The notes: generated by a model from the sequence alone, not told the origin. Shown: positions 33,874 to 46,135, counted from the first letter of the stretch. The stretch is DNA of 64,000 nucleotides from Salvelinus alpinus (GCF_045679555.1 NC_092087.1:79787305-79851304); one strand, 5' to 3'. Numbers and translations: made by a program.

Positions 33874-34000
33874 CACCTTTTCAACGAATTATGGGGCCAG
33901 AGCTCCTGACCTAGCCGGTCCTTGAGCACTTCATAGTCACCACTCCCCCTGTTGATGAAGAGCAGGATGTGCCCCTTCACCTCTGACTGGTACAGACCGT
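33874..34000 (-). pseudogene. Decayed exon of a PDI-family (ERp27-like) gene, first of two
   Basis: The minus strand reads GLYQSEVKGHILLFINRGSG, then DYEVLKDRLGQELWP, and ends at a donor-like aaaag/gtgag. ERp27-type proteins have the same pattern (hydrophobic LLLF strand, then DYE and a helix). To join the next exon in frame, one base must have been lost or gained near the end, which suggests decay. Diverged or identical copies lie at 47,235-47,345 and 60,820-60,946. Confidence 0.5.
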
Positions 34001-34019
34001 CAGTCCGTCCGTCTGTCTG

Positions 34020-34026
34020 TGTGTGT

Positions 34027-34074
<48 letters not shown>

Positions 34075-34115
34075 AAGAGAAAGACAAAGACAAAGACAAA
34101 GAGAAAGACAGAGGT
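34020..34115. repeat. (GA)n microsatellite
   Basis: A pure GA run with interspersed aaagac units. Frames reading RERERE or SLSLSL across it are artefacts of the repeat. The copy at 60,966-61,061 has exactly the same length. Confidence 0.9.
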
Positions 34116-34249
34116 ATGGGAAATAGATATCAACAGAGGCATGTGACAGTACAATAACTGTCTGTAGATATAGTCTGGTTATATGACTGAACATGAAAGG
34201 CTAATAATACAAAGACGTGATGGCAAGGTGTAGTTTTAACAAGGCTGGA

Positions 34250-34725
34250 TTAAATCTTGTGTAAATTTGCTGTCGAAGTATTTGTAATGCGAGTCAAGCA
34301 GGTGATTTCTGATGGAAATTTTGGCCGGATGCTTATGCCGAGTCATTGTGCCTGGTTGCTTCTGCTGCTGAGGTACGAGAGCCGGTTGCTTCACCTAAGG
34401 TATTTGCGCCAGTCGTCACACTTGCTGAGGCATTGTGGCTGGTTGCTTCTGCCGAGTCATTGTGGATGGTTGCTTCTGCTGAAGAGGCATGCGAGCCCGT
34501 TTCTTTTGTTGCTGGGACATAGGAGTAGGTTCCTTTTAATGAAGTGTGGAGAATATATCTATAATTTACCTAGGAAACAAAGTCAAAAAGTTCAAATTAG
34601 TAAAATGCCAGAATTTGAAGTCATTGGAACTATACAAATGCTGTTTTATTTTACTTAATGAATTTGTGTATAACAAACAGCTTTAGGTGTAGGATAACTG
34701 GTTGTCCCTTGAATAAATAGATCAA
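34250..34725 (-). pseudogene. Fragment F1 of the repeat-gene family (type II-like)
   Basis: On the minus strand the 3' half of exon 2 (gttatcctacacctaaag) lies at about 34,685-34,706. The start of exon 3 (gtaaattatagatatattct) is at about 34,557-34,576, followed by a few repeats. The reading frame is closed early, the exon 2 donor is lost, and the gene is cut off after about five repeats. One stretch still reads in the type I frame (QQQKKRARMPLQQKQPSTMT). Confidence 0.6.
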
Positions 34726-34847
34726 TTGAAGGTCAGCATTCTCATAATATGCAGTTAGTGAATGATTTCAGCAACAGTACTTGGTTTAGAAAAATGTACA
34801 TGTTCAAAGACGATCTGTTGTGTGTAGAGAATATTTGAGTTAATTGA

Positions 34848-37800
34848 CATATTCCCAACCAATTGTGTTTTTTGTTCGTTTCTTGAATTGTTTGGAACTT
34901 ATTTTTTTACTTATTTTGTACATAATGTTGCCGCTACCATCTCTCATGACCAAAAATAACTTCTGGACATCAGAACTGCGATTACTCACCACGGACTGGC
35001 AGAATCCTTTTTTTTCCTTTAACGAATCCGACAAGCCCGACGTGAATGACATACTGCTTTTCCGGGAACAGGCCCAGATCCCCGTGATTTGTGTGAAGAG
35101 AAGGTGGAGAAAAAGTGGCCAGAGGCTGGACTGCCTTCTGAGAATTAGTAGGCGATCGAATAAACCCCCACTTCCTTCCATTCTGCTAGCAAACGTGCAG
35201 TCTTTGTAAAGTAAAATAGATGACCTACGCGAAAGATTAAACAACCAACGGGACATTCAAAACTGTAATATCTTATGCTTTATGGAGTCGTGGCTGAACG
35301 ACGACATTATCAACATACAGCTGGCTATCCGGCAGGATAGAACAGCGGCGTCAGGTAAGACAAGGGGCGGTGGACTATGTATTTTTGTAAATAACAACTA
35401 GTGCACGATATCTAAGGAAGTCTCGAGCTATTGCCCTCCTGAGGTAGAATATCTCACGATAAGCTGTAGACCACACTATCTACCTAGAGAGTTTTCATCT
35501 GTATTTTTTGTAGCTGTCTACATACCAACACGGACTGAGGCTGGCACTAAGACCGCATTGAATGAACTGTATTCTGCCATAAGCAAACAGGAAAACGCTC
35601 ACCTGGACATGGCGCTCCTAGTAGCCGGGGACTTGAATGCAGGGAAACTTAAATCCATCTTACCAAATTTCTATCAGCATGTTAAATGTGCAACCAGAGG
35701 GAAAGAAACTCTGGACCACCTTTACTCCACACACAGAGACGCATACAAAACTCTCCCTCACCCGCCATTTGGCAAATCTGACCATAATTCTATCCTCCTG
35801 ATTCCTGCTTACAAGCAAAAATTTAAGCAGGACACACCAGTGACTTGATCAATAAAAAAGTGGTCAGATGAAGCAGCTGCTAAGCTACCGGACTGTTTTA
35901 CTAGCACAGTCTGGAATATGTTCCGGAATTCCTCCAATGACATTGAGGAGTACACCACGTCTGTCATTGGCTACATCAATAAGTGCATCAATGACGTCAT
36001 CCCCACAGTGACCGTACGCACATACCCCAACCAGAAACCATGGACTACAGGCAACATCTGCACTGAGCTAAAGGCTAGAGGTGCCGCTTTCAAGGAGCAG
36101 GACGCTAACCCGGAAGCTTATAATAAATCCCGCTATGCCCTCCGACAAACCATCAAACAGGCAAAGCATCAATACAGGACTAAGATCAAATCGTACTACA
36201 CCGGCTCTGACGCTCGTCGGATGTGGCAGGGCTTGCAAACCTTTACAGACTATAAAGGGAAGCACAGCCGAGAGCTGCCCAGTGACACGAGTCTACCAGA
36301 TGAGCTAAACTACTTCTATGCTCGCTTCGAGGCAAATAACACTGAAACACGCATGAGAGCAAAAGCTGTTCAGGAAGACTGTGTGATCACGCTCTCTGCA
36401 GCCGATGAGTAAGACCTTTAAACAGGTCAACATTCACAAGATCGCAGGGCTTGACGGATTACCAGGACATGTACTGCAAGCAGGTGCTGACCAACTGGCA
36501 AGTGTCTTCACTGACATTTTCAACCTCTCCCTGTCCGTAATACCAACATGTTTAAAACAGACCACCATAGTCCCTGTGCTCAAGAACACTAAGGTAACCT
36601 GCCTAAATGACTACCGACCCGTAGCACTTACGTCTGTAGCTATGAAGTGCTTTGAAAGGCAGGTCATGGCTCACATCAACACCATTATCCCAGAAACCCT
36701 AGACCCACTCCAATTTGCATACCGCCCTAACAGATCCACAGATGACGCAATTTTATTGCACTCCACACTGCCCTTTCCCACCTGGACAAAAGAACACCCA
36801 TGTGAGAATGCTATTCTTTGACTACAGCTCAGCGTTCAACACCATAGTGCCCTCTAAACTCATCAATAAGCTAAGGACCCTGGGACTAAACACTTCCCTC
36901 TGCAACTGGATCCTGGACTTCCTGACTGGCTGCCCGCAGGTGGTAAGGGTAGGTAACAACACATCCACCACACTGATCCTCAACACAGGGGGCCATCAGG
37001 GGTGCGTGCCCAGTCCCCTCCTGTACTCCCTGTTCACTCATGACTGCATGGCCATGCACGACTCCAACACCATCATTAAGTTTGTTGACGACACAACAGT
37101 GGTAGGCCTGACCACCGACAACGGCGAGACAGCCTATAGGGAGGAGGTCAGAGACCATGCCATGTGGTGCAAGGACAACAACCATTCCCTCAACGTGATC
37201 AAGACAAAGGAGATGATTGTGGACTACAGGAAAGAGAGGACCGAGCATTCCCCTATTCTCATCGACGGGGCTGTACTGGAGCAGGTTGAGAGCTTCAAGT
37301 TCCTTGGTGTCCAAATCACCAACAAACTAACATGGTCCAAGCACACCAAGACAGTCGTGAAGCGGGCACGACAAAACCTATTCCCCCTCAGGAGACTGAA
37401 AAGATTTGGCATGGGTCCTCATATTCTCAAAATGTTCTACAGCTGCACCATCGAGAGTATCCTGACTGGTTGCATCACTGCCCGGTATGGCAACTGCTCA
37501 GCCTCCAACTGCAAGGCACTACAGAGGGTAGCGTGAACGGCCTAGTACATCACTGGGGCCAAGCTTCCTGCCATCCAGGGCCTCTATACCAGGCGGTGTC
37601 AGTTGTGTCAGGCCTTAAAAATTGTCAAAGACTCCAGCCACCCTAGTCATAGACTGTTTTCTCTGCTACCGCATGGCAAGCGGTACCGGAGCGCCAACTC
37701 TAGGTCCAAGAGGCTTTTAAACAGCGTCTACCCCCAAGGCATAAGACTCCAGAACATCTAATCAAACGGCTACCCAGACTATTTGCATCCCCCCCTTTAC

Positions 37801-38100
37801 ACCGCTGCTACTTTCTATGGTTATCATCTATGCATAGTCACTTTAATAACTCCACCTACATGTACATATTACCTCAACTAACCGGTGCACCTGCACATTG
37901 ACTCTGTACCCCCCTGTATATAGTCTCGCTATTGTTATTTTACTGCTGCTCTTTAATTACTTGTTACTTTTATTTCTTATTCTTATTCATATTTGTTTTT
38001 AACTGCATTGTTGTTAAGGGGCTCGTAAGTAAGTGTTTCACTGTAAGGTCTACACCTGTTGCATTCGGTGCAATTGACTAATAAAATTTGATTTGATTCC
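34848..38100 (+). mobile_element. Rex1-type LINE, long but inactive copy in unit 1
   Basis: It starts near ttgtacataatgttgccgct and ends aataaaatttgatttgatt. Endonuclease pieces (AGDLNAGKL, GKSDHNSILLIPAY) and reverse transcriptase pieces ([65 protein letters not shown]) lie in several frames split by stops and shifts. GAPQGC-type residues are changed to GGHQGC and FADD to FVDD. Confidence 0.85.
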
Positions 38101-38395
38101 TACCTATAACTACATCTAAAGTATGAACATACTGTATGAGTAAGGTCTGACATTTCCCCACTGGACATTGACCATGTTAACATGAGCACAGCAGTCTGGA
38201 TTGTAGCTCATATCCCACATACGGTCTTATTCGGGATGAGCTCTTTACATGCATTTTGATATCCCGCTCATGAGTATCCCTGTATCCATGAATAAACAGA
38301 ATATTCCTCATTTAAGTGTATGGGTTAAATGGAATAGTAACTGAAATATGGACACTGACGGCAGGACTATGCACGCGAGAGGGTAGCTCCAGGTC
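38101..38395. other. Spacer between LINE copies, no gene seen
   Basis: Non-coding host-like sequence present identically in unit 2 (about 51,303-51,597). Confidence 0.5.
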
Positions 38396-39080
38396 ATCTA
38401 TAAATCTATGCTAGGTTAAGCTCCGCCTTATCTCAGCTCAATGGTCACGATAACAACACCCACCCGTAGCACACGCTCCAGCAGGTATATCTCACTGGTC
38501 GTCCCCAAAGCCAACACCTCCTTTGGCCGCCTTTCCTTCCAGTTCTCTGCTGCCAATGACTGGAATGAATTGCAAAAATCGCTGAAGTTGGAGACCTATA
38601 TTTCCCTCACTAACTTTAAACATCAGCTATCTGAGCAGCTTACCGATCGCTGCAGCTGTTCACAGCCCATCTGTAAATAGCCCATCCAATCTACCTACCG
38701 CATCCCCATATTGTTTATATTTACTTTTCTGCACACCAGTATTTCTACTTGCACATCCTCATCTGCTCATCTATCACTCCAGTGTTAATTTGCTAGAGTG
38801 GGGTAACATCTCACAGCAAGAACTGGCAAATCTGGTACAGTCCATGAGGAGATGCACTGCAGTACTTAATGCAGCAGGTGGCCACACCAGATTCTGACTG
38901 TTACTTTTGATTTTGTCTCCCCCTTTGTTCAGGGACACATAATTCCATTTCTGTTAGTCATGTCTATGGAACTTGTTCAGTTTGTCTCAGTTGTAGAATC
39001 TTATGTTCATACAAATATTTACACGTTAAGTTTGCTGAAAATAAACAGGTGACAGTGAGAGGAAGTTTCTTTTTTGCAGA
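38396..39080 (+). mobile_element. LINE 3' fragment joined to a Tc1 3' remnant
   Basis: Bases 38,396-38,800 encode the LINE C-terminus (DWNELQKSLKLETYISLTNF). Bases 38,800-39,080 are the terminal part of the Tc1 copy seen more fully at 26,450-27,235, here inverted. The order matches the region downstream of gene B, with an internal deletion. Confidence 0.75.
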
Positions 39081-40010
39081 GTTTATTAACTTCAGTTGCA
39101 GTGAAATGATAAAAATGTATCTTTACATTGTCTTGGGAACAGGAGTGGATATATATTTCTATCAGCGTCTCAGGGAAAATGCGAATGGACGTGTAATGTG
39201 CAAGCAGACAGCATTTCAACCACATAAAATACACACCCAAGACTAACTGAAGTAACAATTCTCAGCTTTCCATTTCCTTAAAATCTGTCAGAATTACATT
39301 TGGCACAGGACCAATGTTTCCACTGTGTTCTAGCATGCTACCTGGTCCTTAATTTTACCTGTTAAGATTACTAATGCATTCATTCTATCAACGTAAGACA
39401 TTTGTGAGCACTACTTTAGTCTTCTGAGGCAACAAGTTATGACAGAAGAGAAGCTGCATGTATGAAACTATAGTTGACAAATGGCCTACCTAATGTAAGC
39501 AGAAACCTGTCTAAATTAGGGGTGAAAGTAGCCATTAAGCTCAGTTATGGTGGATCAAACTGAGCAGGTAGCCCACTAAATTGATTTGTTTGAGAGTCAG
39601 ACAACCATGAGATACGAAACGGAGCCTGTGCATACCACAAAAACAGAATTCAGAGGTTTACATGCCACAGTAGCCCATCTCCGGGGTACAAGCTTTCTCA
39701 GGTTTTTGTAAAACAGGATTTGATGTTTACATGTCAACACAAAATAAATACTTCAGTATCCCGAGTAACGGAATATTGATGTAAACGTGGTCAGTGGCTT
39801 TAACGTAGATCCAATCTTGGGATTTGTCAACCAGCAGCAAAGATACAAATAAATTATATATTTGAAATCCAAAAGATTAGGAACTGTGAACCACATTCCC
39901 TTTTACTACAAATTGCAATGGCAACTAACACTGTTCTCAACCAGCAAGCCAAAGGTAGACATTAAACACAGTATTTCAAAACACAAGGAGGCACTTTTAA
40001 AGGTACAATA
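39081..40010. other. Spacer downstream of gene D, no gene seen
   Basis: It is the inverted equivalent of 25,541-26,449. The open frames on the plus strand are antisense to this spacer and to the 3' untranslated region of D. Confidence 0.5.
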
Positions 40011-40011
40011 T

Positions 40012-40547
40012 TTTATTGTTTTACAAGTAATGCAGGGTAGCATGAGCAGCAGCAACTCTCTGTCCGACGCAAAAGCATACAGTGGAAGCTTAAAGTGTCA
40101 GCAACAACTCAGAATTGTTATCCAAAGGATGAATCTACCATTGCAATTCTGTTGATAGATGATTAGTACAAAGGATTTCAAAATCAGAACGCAGTTCAGA
40201 TGACTGTAAAAATTTTTACATGACATTGCATCCCAGTAGCTGTTCCCTTGTGGTGGGGTTCCTTTAGCAGGTTGTCAGTTTTTAGCAGGTGGGGATATGC
40301 TTGGTTCAGAGATGCCAACGTCACTACGGTCCTTGAGAGCATCTCCGCTATCAAAAAGGTATAACCTCCCCAGTGGTGTGGCAGGTTTGGGAGTAGACAG
40401 TTTTGCCATTCTCATACACCGATTTGTAACTATATTGGGATGAGAATTGGCTGTTCAAAGATGCTGCCTTGAACGCTGCTGGAGCTGACACATTGGGTGC
40501 TTTCATTGTCACCGTCAGACCCAAAATCCTGAGAAACATCACTGCTG
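40012..40547 (-). other. 3' tail and untranslated region of gene D with poly(A) signal
   Basis: Reading the minus strand, it carries the family tail (SSVQGSIFEQPILIPI, ended by a TAG shared with B and E), then YSYKSVYENGKTVYSQTCHT in another frame. The 3' untranslated region has AATAAA at 40,017-40,012. As in B and E, the tail lies after the stop of the repeat frame. Confidence 0.55.
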
Positions 40548-42619
40548 CTAAAATCCATGTTGCTTGAGGAGTTGAACAGGAGGGCCAAGGCCTGTGGCTC
40601 CTGCCGAGGCAAGGTGGCCTGTGGCTCCTGCCGAGGCAAGGTGGCCTGTGGCTCCTGCCGAGGCAAGGGCGCCTGTGGCTCCTGCCGAGGCAAGGGCGCC
40701 TGTGGCTCCTGCCGAGGCAAGGTGGCCTGTGGCTCCTGCCGAGGCAAGGGCGCCTGTGGCTCCTGCCGAGGCAAGGGCGCCTGTGGCTCCTGCCGAGGCA
40801 AGGGCGCCTGTGGCTCCTGCCGAGGCAAGGGCGCCTGTGGCTCCTGCCGAGGCAAGGGCGCCTGTGGCTCCTGCCGAGGCAAGGGCGCCTGTGGCTCCTG
40901 CCGAGGCAAGGGCGCCTGTGGCTCCTGCCGAGGCAAGGGCGCCTGTGGCTCCTGCCGAGGCAAGGGCCCCTGTGGCTCCTGCCGAGGCAAGGGCACCTGT
41001 GGCTCCTGCCGAGGCTTTTGAACCAGATTCCGCACTTGATGAGGCAAAGTGGCCGGTTGCTTCACCTAAGGTATTTGGGCTAGTCGTGGCGCTTGATGAA
41101 GCACTGTGGCCAATTGCTTCAGCTACGGTATTTGGGCCAGTCGTGACACTTGCTGAGGCATTATGGGTTGCTGCTGAGGAACGGGAGTCGGATACTTCAC
41201 CCAAGGCATTTGTGCCAATCGTGAATTTTGATGAAGCATTGTGGCCAGTTGCTTCCCCTAAAGGTATTTGGGCCAGTCGTGACACTTGCTGAGGCATTGT
41301 GGGTGGCTGCTTCCGAGGCATTACGGGTGGCCGCTTGCGTGGCACTGTGTCCAGTTGCTTCCGCTGCCGAGGCATGGTGGCCAGTTGCTTCCGAGGCACT
41401 GTGGCCATTTGCTTCACCTAAGGTATTTGGGCCAGTCCTGACGCTTGTTGAAGCATTGTGGCCAGTTGCTTCACCTAAGGTATTTGGGCCAGTCGTGACG
41501 CTTGCTGAGGCATTATGAGTGGCCGCTTCCGAGGCATTACGGGTGGCCGCTTGCGTGGCACTGTGTCTAGTTGCTTCCGCTGCCGAGGCACCGTGGCCAG
41601 CTGCTTCACCTAAGGTATTTGGGCCAGTCGTAGCGCTTGATGAAGCATTGTGGCCAGTTGCTTCAGCTAAGGTATTTGGGCCAGTCGTGACACTTGAAGC
41701 ATTGTGGCCAGTTGCTTCACCTAAGGTATTTGGGCCAGTCGTGACACTAGCTGAGGCATTGTGGGTGGCTGCTTCCGAGGCATTACGGGTGGCCGCTTGC
41801 GTGGCACTGTGTCCAGTTGCTTCCGCTGCCGAGGCATGGTGGCCAATTGCTTCCGAGGCACTGTGGCCATTTGCTTCACCTAAGGTATTTGAGCCAGTCG
41901 TGAGGCTTGTTGTAGCATTGTAGCCAGTTGCTTCACCTAAGGTATTTGGGCCAGTCGTGACGCTTGCTGAGGCATTATGGGTTGCCGCTTGCGCGGCACT
42001 GTGTCCAGTTGCTTCCGCTGCCGAGGCACTGTGGCCAGCTGCTTCACCTAAGGTATTTGGGCCAGTCGTGGCGCTTGATGAAGCATTGTGGCACGTTGCT
42101 TCAGCTAAGGTATTTGGGCCAGTTGTGATGCTTGCTGAGGCATTGTGGGTGACTGCTTCTGCTGCTGAGGCACGGGATCCGGTTGCTCCACCTAAGGTAT
42201 TTGCGCCAGTCGTGACGCTTGCTGAGGCATTACGGGTGGCTGCTTCACCTGCCGAGGCACGGGAGCCGGTAGCTTCCGCTGCATTGTGGCCAGTTCTTTT
42301 TAATTGATTTTGGGGAATATATCTATAATTACCTACAAAAGAAAAGAAAAAGTTTCAAATCGTAAAATGCCAGCATTTGAAGTTCTGCCATTTATACAGT
42401 GTTACTTTTACTGAATTAAATGTGCAGAACAAAACATACCTTTAGGTGGAGGATAACAGGTTATCCCTCCAATTAGCAGGCAACAAATCCAAGAAATTCT
42501 AAATAAAAATAAAAACATCCTAGTCAGTTAAATACACCTACCTGTAAAACATGGAAGACAAGGGAAACAAACTAGAGCCATACAACTTACCTCAAAGACA
42601 TTTCAAAACTCACTGCCAT
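40548..42619 (-). pseudogene. Gene D: type II repeat gene, one-base frameshift compared with E
   Basis: Exons by homology with E are 42591-42619 ([10 protein letters not shown]), 42440-42498 ([19 protein letters not shown]) and from 42332 down. The type II frame ([20 protein letters not shown] repeats) is open until 41,260-41,262, where D has cctaaagg and E has cctaagg. The extra A shifts the frame into an early stop. Further on there are 16 copies of a 27-bp unit and a 17-base inversion (40,572-40,588). The A run is short and the two copies are nearly identical, so sequencing error is possible. The long plus-strand frames ([18 protein letters not shown]) are shadows. Confidence 0.65.
40589..41020. 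repeat. 27-bp coding minisatellite in gene D, 16 copies
   Basis: The unit is ggctcctgccgaggcaaggg plus cgcctgt. Counting GSCRG in one shadow frame gives 16 units. The unit length is divisible by three and has no stop in any of its six frames, so all frames stay open across the tract. E has 18 units and B about two. Confidence 0.9.
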
Positions 42620-43017
42620 TATTCTCATCAAAACCTCAGTATTCAGAACTAATAGTAGCCAGAAGCCTTACCAGGAGATCCCTGATATTGTATCTGATTG
42701 TCTTTTTTGCTGCGCCTTACAAAGGAATCCTAGACCCTTCTAATCTGGCTGGTTAATTAGGTACACCTGCAAGCCACTGAACATAATTTCCATTGGTCCA
42801 ATTTCCCAATTGAGATTAGGTTCGCTTGATTTCATTCAGCTGGTGTGCTGGAGGGTTTGCGCATCATGGACAAATCCAATGGTTTTAAAGAGTGAACTCT
42901 ACCTACCCATTGCACTGGGTGAGCTTAATCAAGTGCACCTTTATTTCATGCTAATTAAGATCCTGCCAGGGGCTTTTGCAGGTGCAACCTCAGTGGTCCG
43001 GTAGAAGTGTGTTGTGC
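42620..43017 (-). promoter_or_regulatory. Promoter-like and upstream region of gene D
   Basis: Minus-strand reading gives the family block attagaagggtctaggattc, then cagatacaatatcagggatc and ctattagttctgaatactga just before the ATG at 42,619. It is identical in E and similar in A, B and C close to the gene; farther upstream it differs from A. Confidence 0.45.
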
Positions 43018-44912
43018 AAAGATATATTTTAGATTTTTCAAAGTAGCCTCACTTTGCCTTGATTACAGATTTGCACACTCTTGGCATTCTCTCAACCAGC
43101 TTCATCTGGAATGATTTTCCAACAGTCTTGAAGGAGTTCCCACATTTGCTGAGCACTTGTTGGCTGCTTTTCCTTCACTCTATGGTCCAACTCATGCCAA
43201 ACCATCTCAATTGGGTTGAGGTCGGGTGATTATGGAGGCCAGGTCATCTGATGCAGCACTCCATCACTCTCCTTCTTGGTCAAATAGACCTTACACAGTC
43301 TGGAGGTGTGTTGGGTCATTGTCCTATTGAAAAACAAACGATAGTCCCACTAAGCGCAAACCAGATGGGATGGCGTATAGCTACAGAATGTTGTGGTAGC
43401 CAGTGTACCTTGAATTCTAAATATATCACAGACCGTGTCACCAGCAAAGCACCCCCACACCATTACACCTCATCCTCCATGCTTCATGGTGGAAACCAGA
43501 CATGCGGAGATCATCCGTTCACCTACGGGGGTTGGTCTTGTTTTGGTTACTACATGATTCCATATGTGACTCACCACCTGGATTCGGTCTTATGTAGTAA
43601 AATGTGAAATGGTGTTTTTTTACATCTGCTAAAAGTAGAGACTCAGAGCTACAAAATGGTATATCATACACAGCATTTGAGGAACAATGGGAAAGTACTT
43701 CTGCTTTGAAAGTTGATCAACATTTAATCTCACTTTTGAGAAAATCCCCTTTGAATGTTTTGGTATCTAGTTTAGAGCTCTTCTTTGTCTACACCCATTC
43801 AGCATCGTTCACACCCTCTTAATAAGCTTTAGCCCCACCCATCTTGTTTCGCTTTCAGAGCACACACTTGACGCTCTGGCCGATGATTTGTTTACCTCTG
43901 GGTAACATGAAAACAGCCTAACCAGTTCTGCTGAAAACAATTTCATGACGCTTTCTTGCAGACGTTTACTGACACCGGCCATATTCAACGGGTGTTGTAC
44001 ACACGTCACGTAGCGTTAGCTAACGAGCCAGCCAGCTAACGTTAGCTAGTTAAACAACAATGAACAAAGTGGCAACAATGCCACAGTGCTGGGAGCTAAC
44101 CAACCAGGTCCAATGTTAGCTAGCTAACATTAGGCTCTAACTAGACAAGCAAACGGCTCTGGGAAACAAATAATAACGTCAGCTAGGGAACCAGCCAGCT
44201 AACAGTACACTTTAGCTTGAAATGAAACCACTTTGTCAAAATTAGAAATGTGTCATATCTGAAAATGTAGTTAGCTAATGCTAGACTATAAACATGCATC
44301 ATGGACTGTCAGGAATGCCATACCACGGTTGCACGGTTTGAAGATGTAATCCGGAGACAGGTGTTTTCTCCATCTCTTTAGCTATCATACTCCAATTCCA
44401 CTGAAAACGGAGAGCAACACTTATGCAGCTCCACTATACAAAACTTTTTTTTTTAAAGCGGCGTTCGACAGGATTACCAAAACAGACTGACGAGCACAAA
44501 TAGACAGACAACTTCAATATGGCAGACCAATCCGAACTCCTCTCTCTGCATGTCCAGCCCACTCATTATCTCAGACAATCATGGCTAGTGAGAAGTTTGC
44601 TTACTTTTACTGTGGCTTAACCAGCAAGGCTCATAATTTAACAATTGTATTTGTATTTACAGATGGCATACATGTTTGTTATTAAGGCACATGAATGTTC
44701 GCAAGTTCGAGAAGGAATTTCTGCCAAGAAACGCATTTTGATTTTTACGTTCAAACGGCTCTCCTGTGAAGTCGTGACTTGCGACATACGCCTAGTTTCC
44801 TGAATCGGGTCACATATGTGTTATTTCATAGTTTTGATGTCTTCACTATTATTCTACAATGTAGAAAATAGTAAAAATAAAGAAAACCCTTGAATGAGTA
44901 GGTGTGTCCAAA
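43018..44912 (-). mobile_element. Degenerate Tc1 split by the 1.24-kb insertion (unit 1)
   Basis: This is the inverted equivalent of 21,702-23,850. The Tc1 parts are 43,018-43,560 and 44,821-44,912. The insertion between them is delimited by catatgtg on both sides (43,561-43,568 and 44,813-44,820). Frames are broken. Confidence 0.7.
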
Positions 44913-45244
44913 TTTGAGTGCTACTGCATGGTAGACAAGAGATTGTCTGACAACACAGAATTTACATATTTTACATAAAAGCAGACCATTGAATGCATAT
45001 ACAATTTCGTCACGTGTCATGAGTCTTTAGCCAAACAGGCAGTCGACTACAGCAGGCAAATGTGTTCATTTGTGTCAATGTTTGTGAATGAGTTCCATGT
45101 GACACATTATGCTAGCTAAGCTTCCCTGCTAGTTCCTTGCCGGCTTCATCATTGGAACTGGATGGATCCATTTAAGGTCTGAGTTCTCATACTATGTAGT
45201 TAGATGATTTCACCAAACAAATCTTGGTTTAGAAAAATGTACTT
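44913..45244. other. Spacer, no gene seen
   Basis: It matches 21,393-21,700 inverted and, more diverged, 28,930-29,170. Confidence 0.5.
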
Positions 45245-46135
45245 GTTCTTATTTTTTTTATTTTACCTTTATTTAACCAGTTAGGTCAGTTGAGAACAAG
45301 TTCTCATTTACAACTGCGACCTGGCCAAGATAAAGCAAAGCAGTGCGACAAAAACAACCACACAGATACACATGGGATAAACAAACGTACATTCAACACA
45401 ATAGAAAATCTGTATACAGTGTGTGCAAATTAAGTAAGGAGGTACGGCAATAAATAGGCCAATAGTGGCAAAGTAGTTAAAATTTAGCAATTTACACTGG
45501 AGTGATATATGTCCAGATGAGGATGTGCAAGTTGAAATACTGGTGTGCAAAAGAGCAGAAAAACAAAAACAAATATGGGGATGAGGTAGGTAGTTGGTTG
45601 GATGGGCTATTTACAGATGGGCTGTGTACAGCTGCAGCGATCGGTAAGCTGCTCTGACAGCTGACGCTTAAAGTTAGTGAGAGAGACATAAGTCTCCAAC
45701 TTCAGTGATTTTTGCAATTCGTTCCAGTCATTGGTAGCAGAGAACTGGAAGGAAAGGTGGCCAAAGCAGGTGTTGGCTTTGGGGATGACCAGTGAAATAT
45801 ACCTGCTGGAGCGCGTGCTAGTGGTAGGTGTTGCTATGGTGACCAGTGAGTTGAGATAAGGCGGAGCTATACCTAGCAAAGACTTATAGATGACCTGGAG
45901 CCAGTGGGTTTGGCGACGAATATGTAGCGAGGACCAGCCAACGAGAGCATACAGGTCTCAGTGGTGGGTAGTATATGGGGCTTTGGTGACAAAACGGATG
46001 GCACTGTGATAGACTGCATCCAATTTGCTGAGTAGAGTGTTGGAGGCTATTTTGTAAATGACATCACCGAAGTCAAGGATCGGTAGGATAGTCAGTTTTA
46101 CGAGGGTATGCTTGGCAGCATGAGTGAAGGAGGCT
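45245..46135 (-). mobile_element. LINE 3' fragment (unit 1), inverted equivalent of 20,535-21,392
   Basis: It encodes DAVYHSAIRFVTKAPYTTHH and DWNELQKSLKLETYVSLTNF on the minus strand and carries the 3' tail with tgcgacctggccaagataaa. The same breakpoints as the copy near gene B show shared ancestry. Confidence 0.75.

Noticed and set aside
33952-34146. RERERERE-type frame
   Set aside because: Produced by a GA microsatellite.
39862-40155. Plus-strand frame of 97 codons, also at 53,066-53,359 and near 25,443-25,667 on the minus strand
   Set aside because: It is antisense to the 3' untranslated region and downstream flank of the type II genes; conserved only because those regions are duplicated.
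40589-41020. CRISPR-like array of regular short repeats
   Set aside because: Units abut without unique spacers, lie inside an exon, and the window is vertebrate; it is a minisatellite.
43251-43607. 118-codon plus-strand frame, repeated near 56,460 and 23,257
   Set aside because: It is antisense to a decayed Tc1 transposase.
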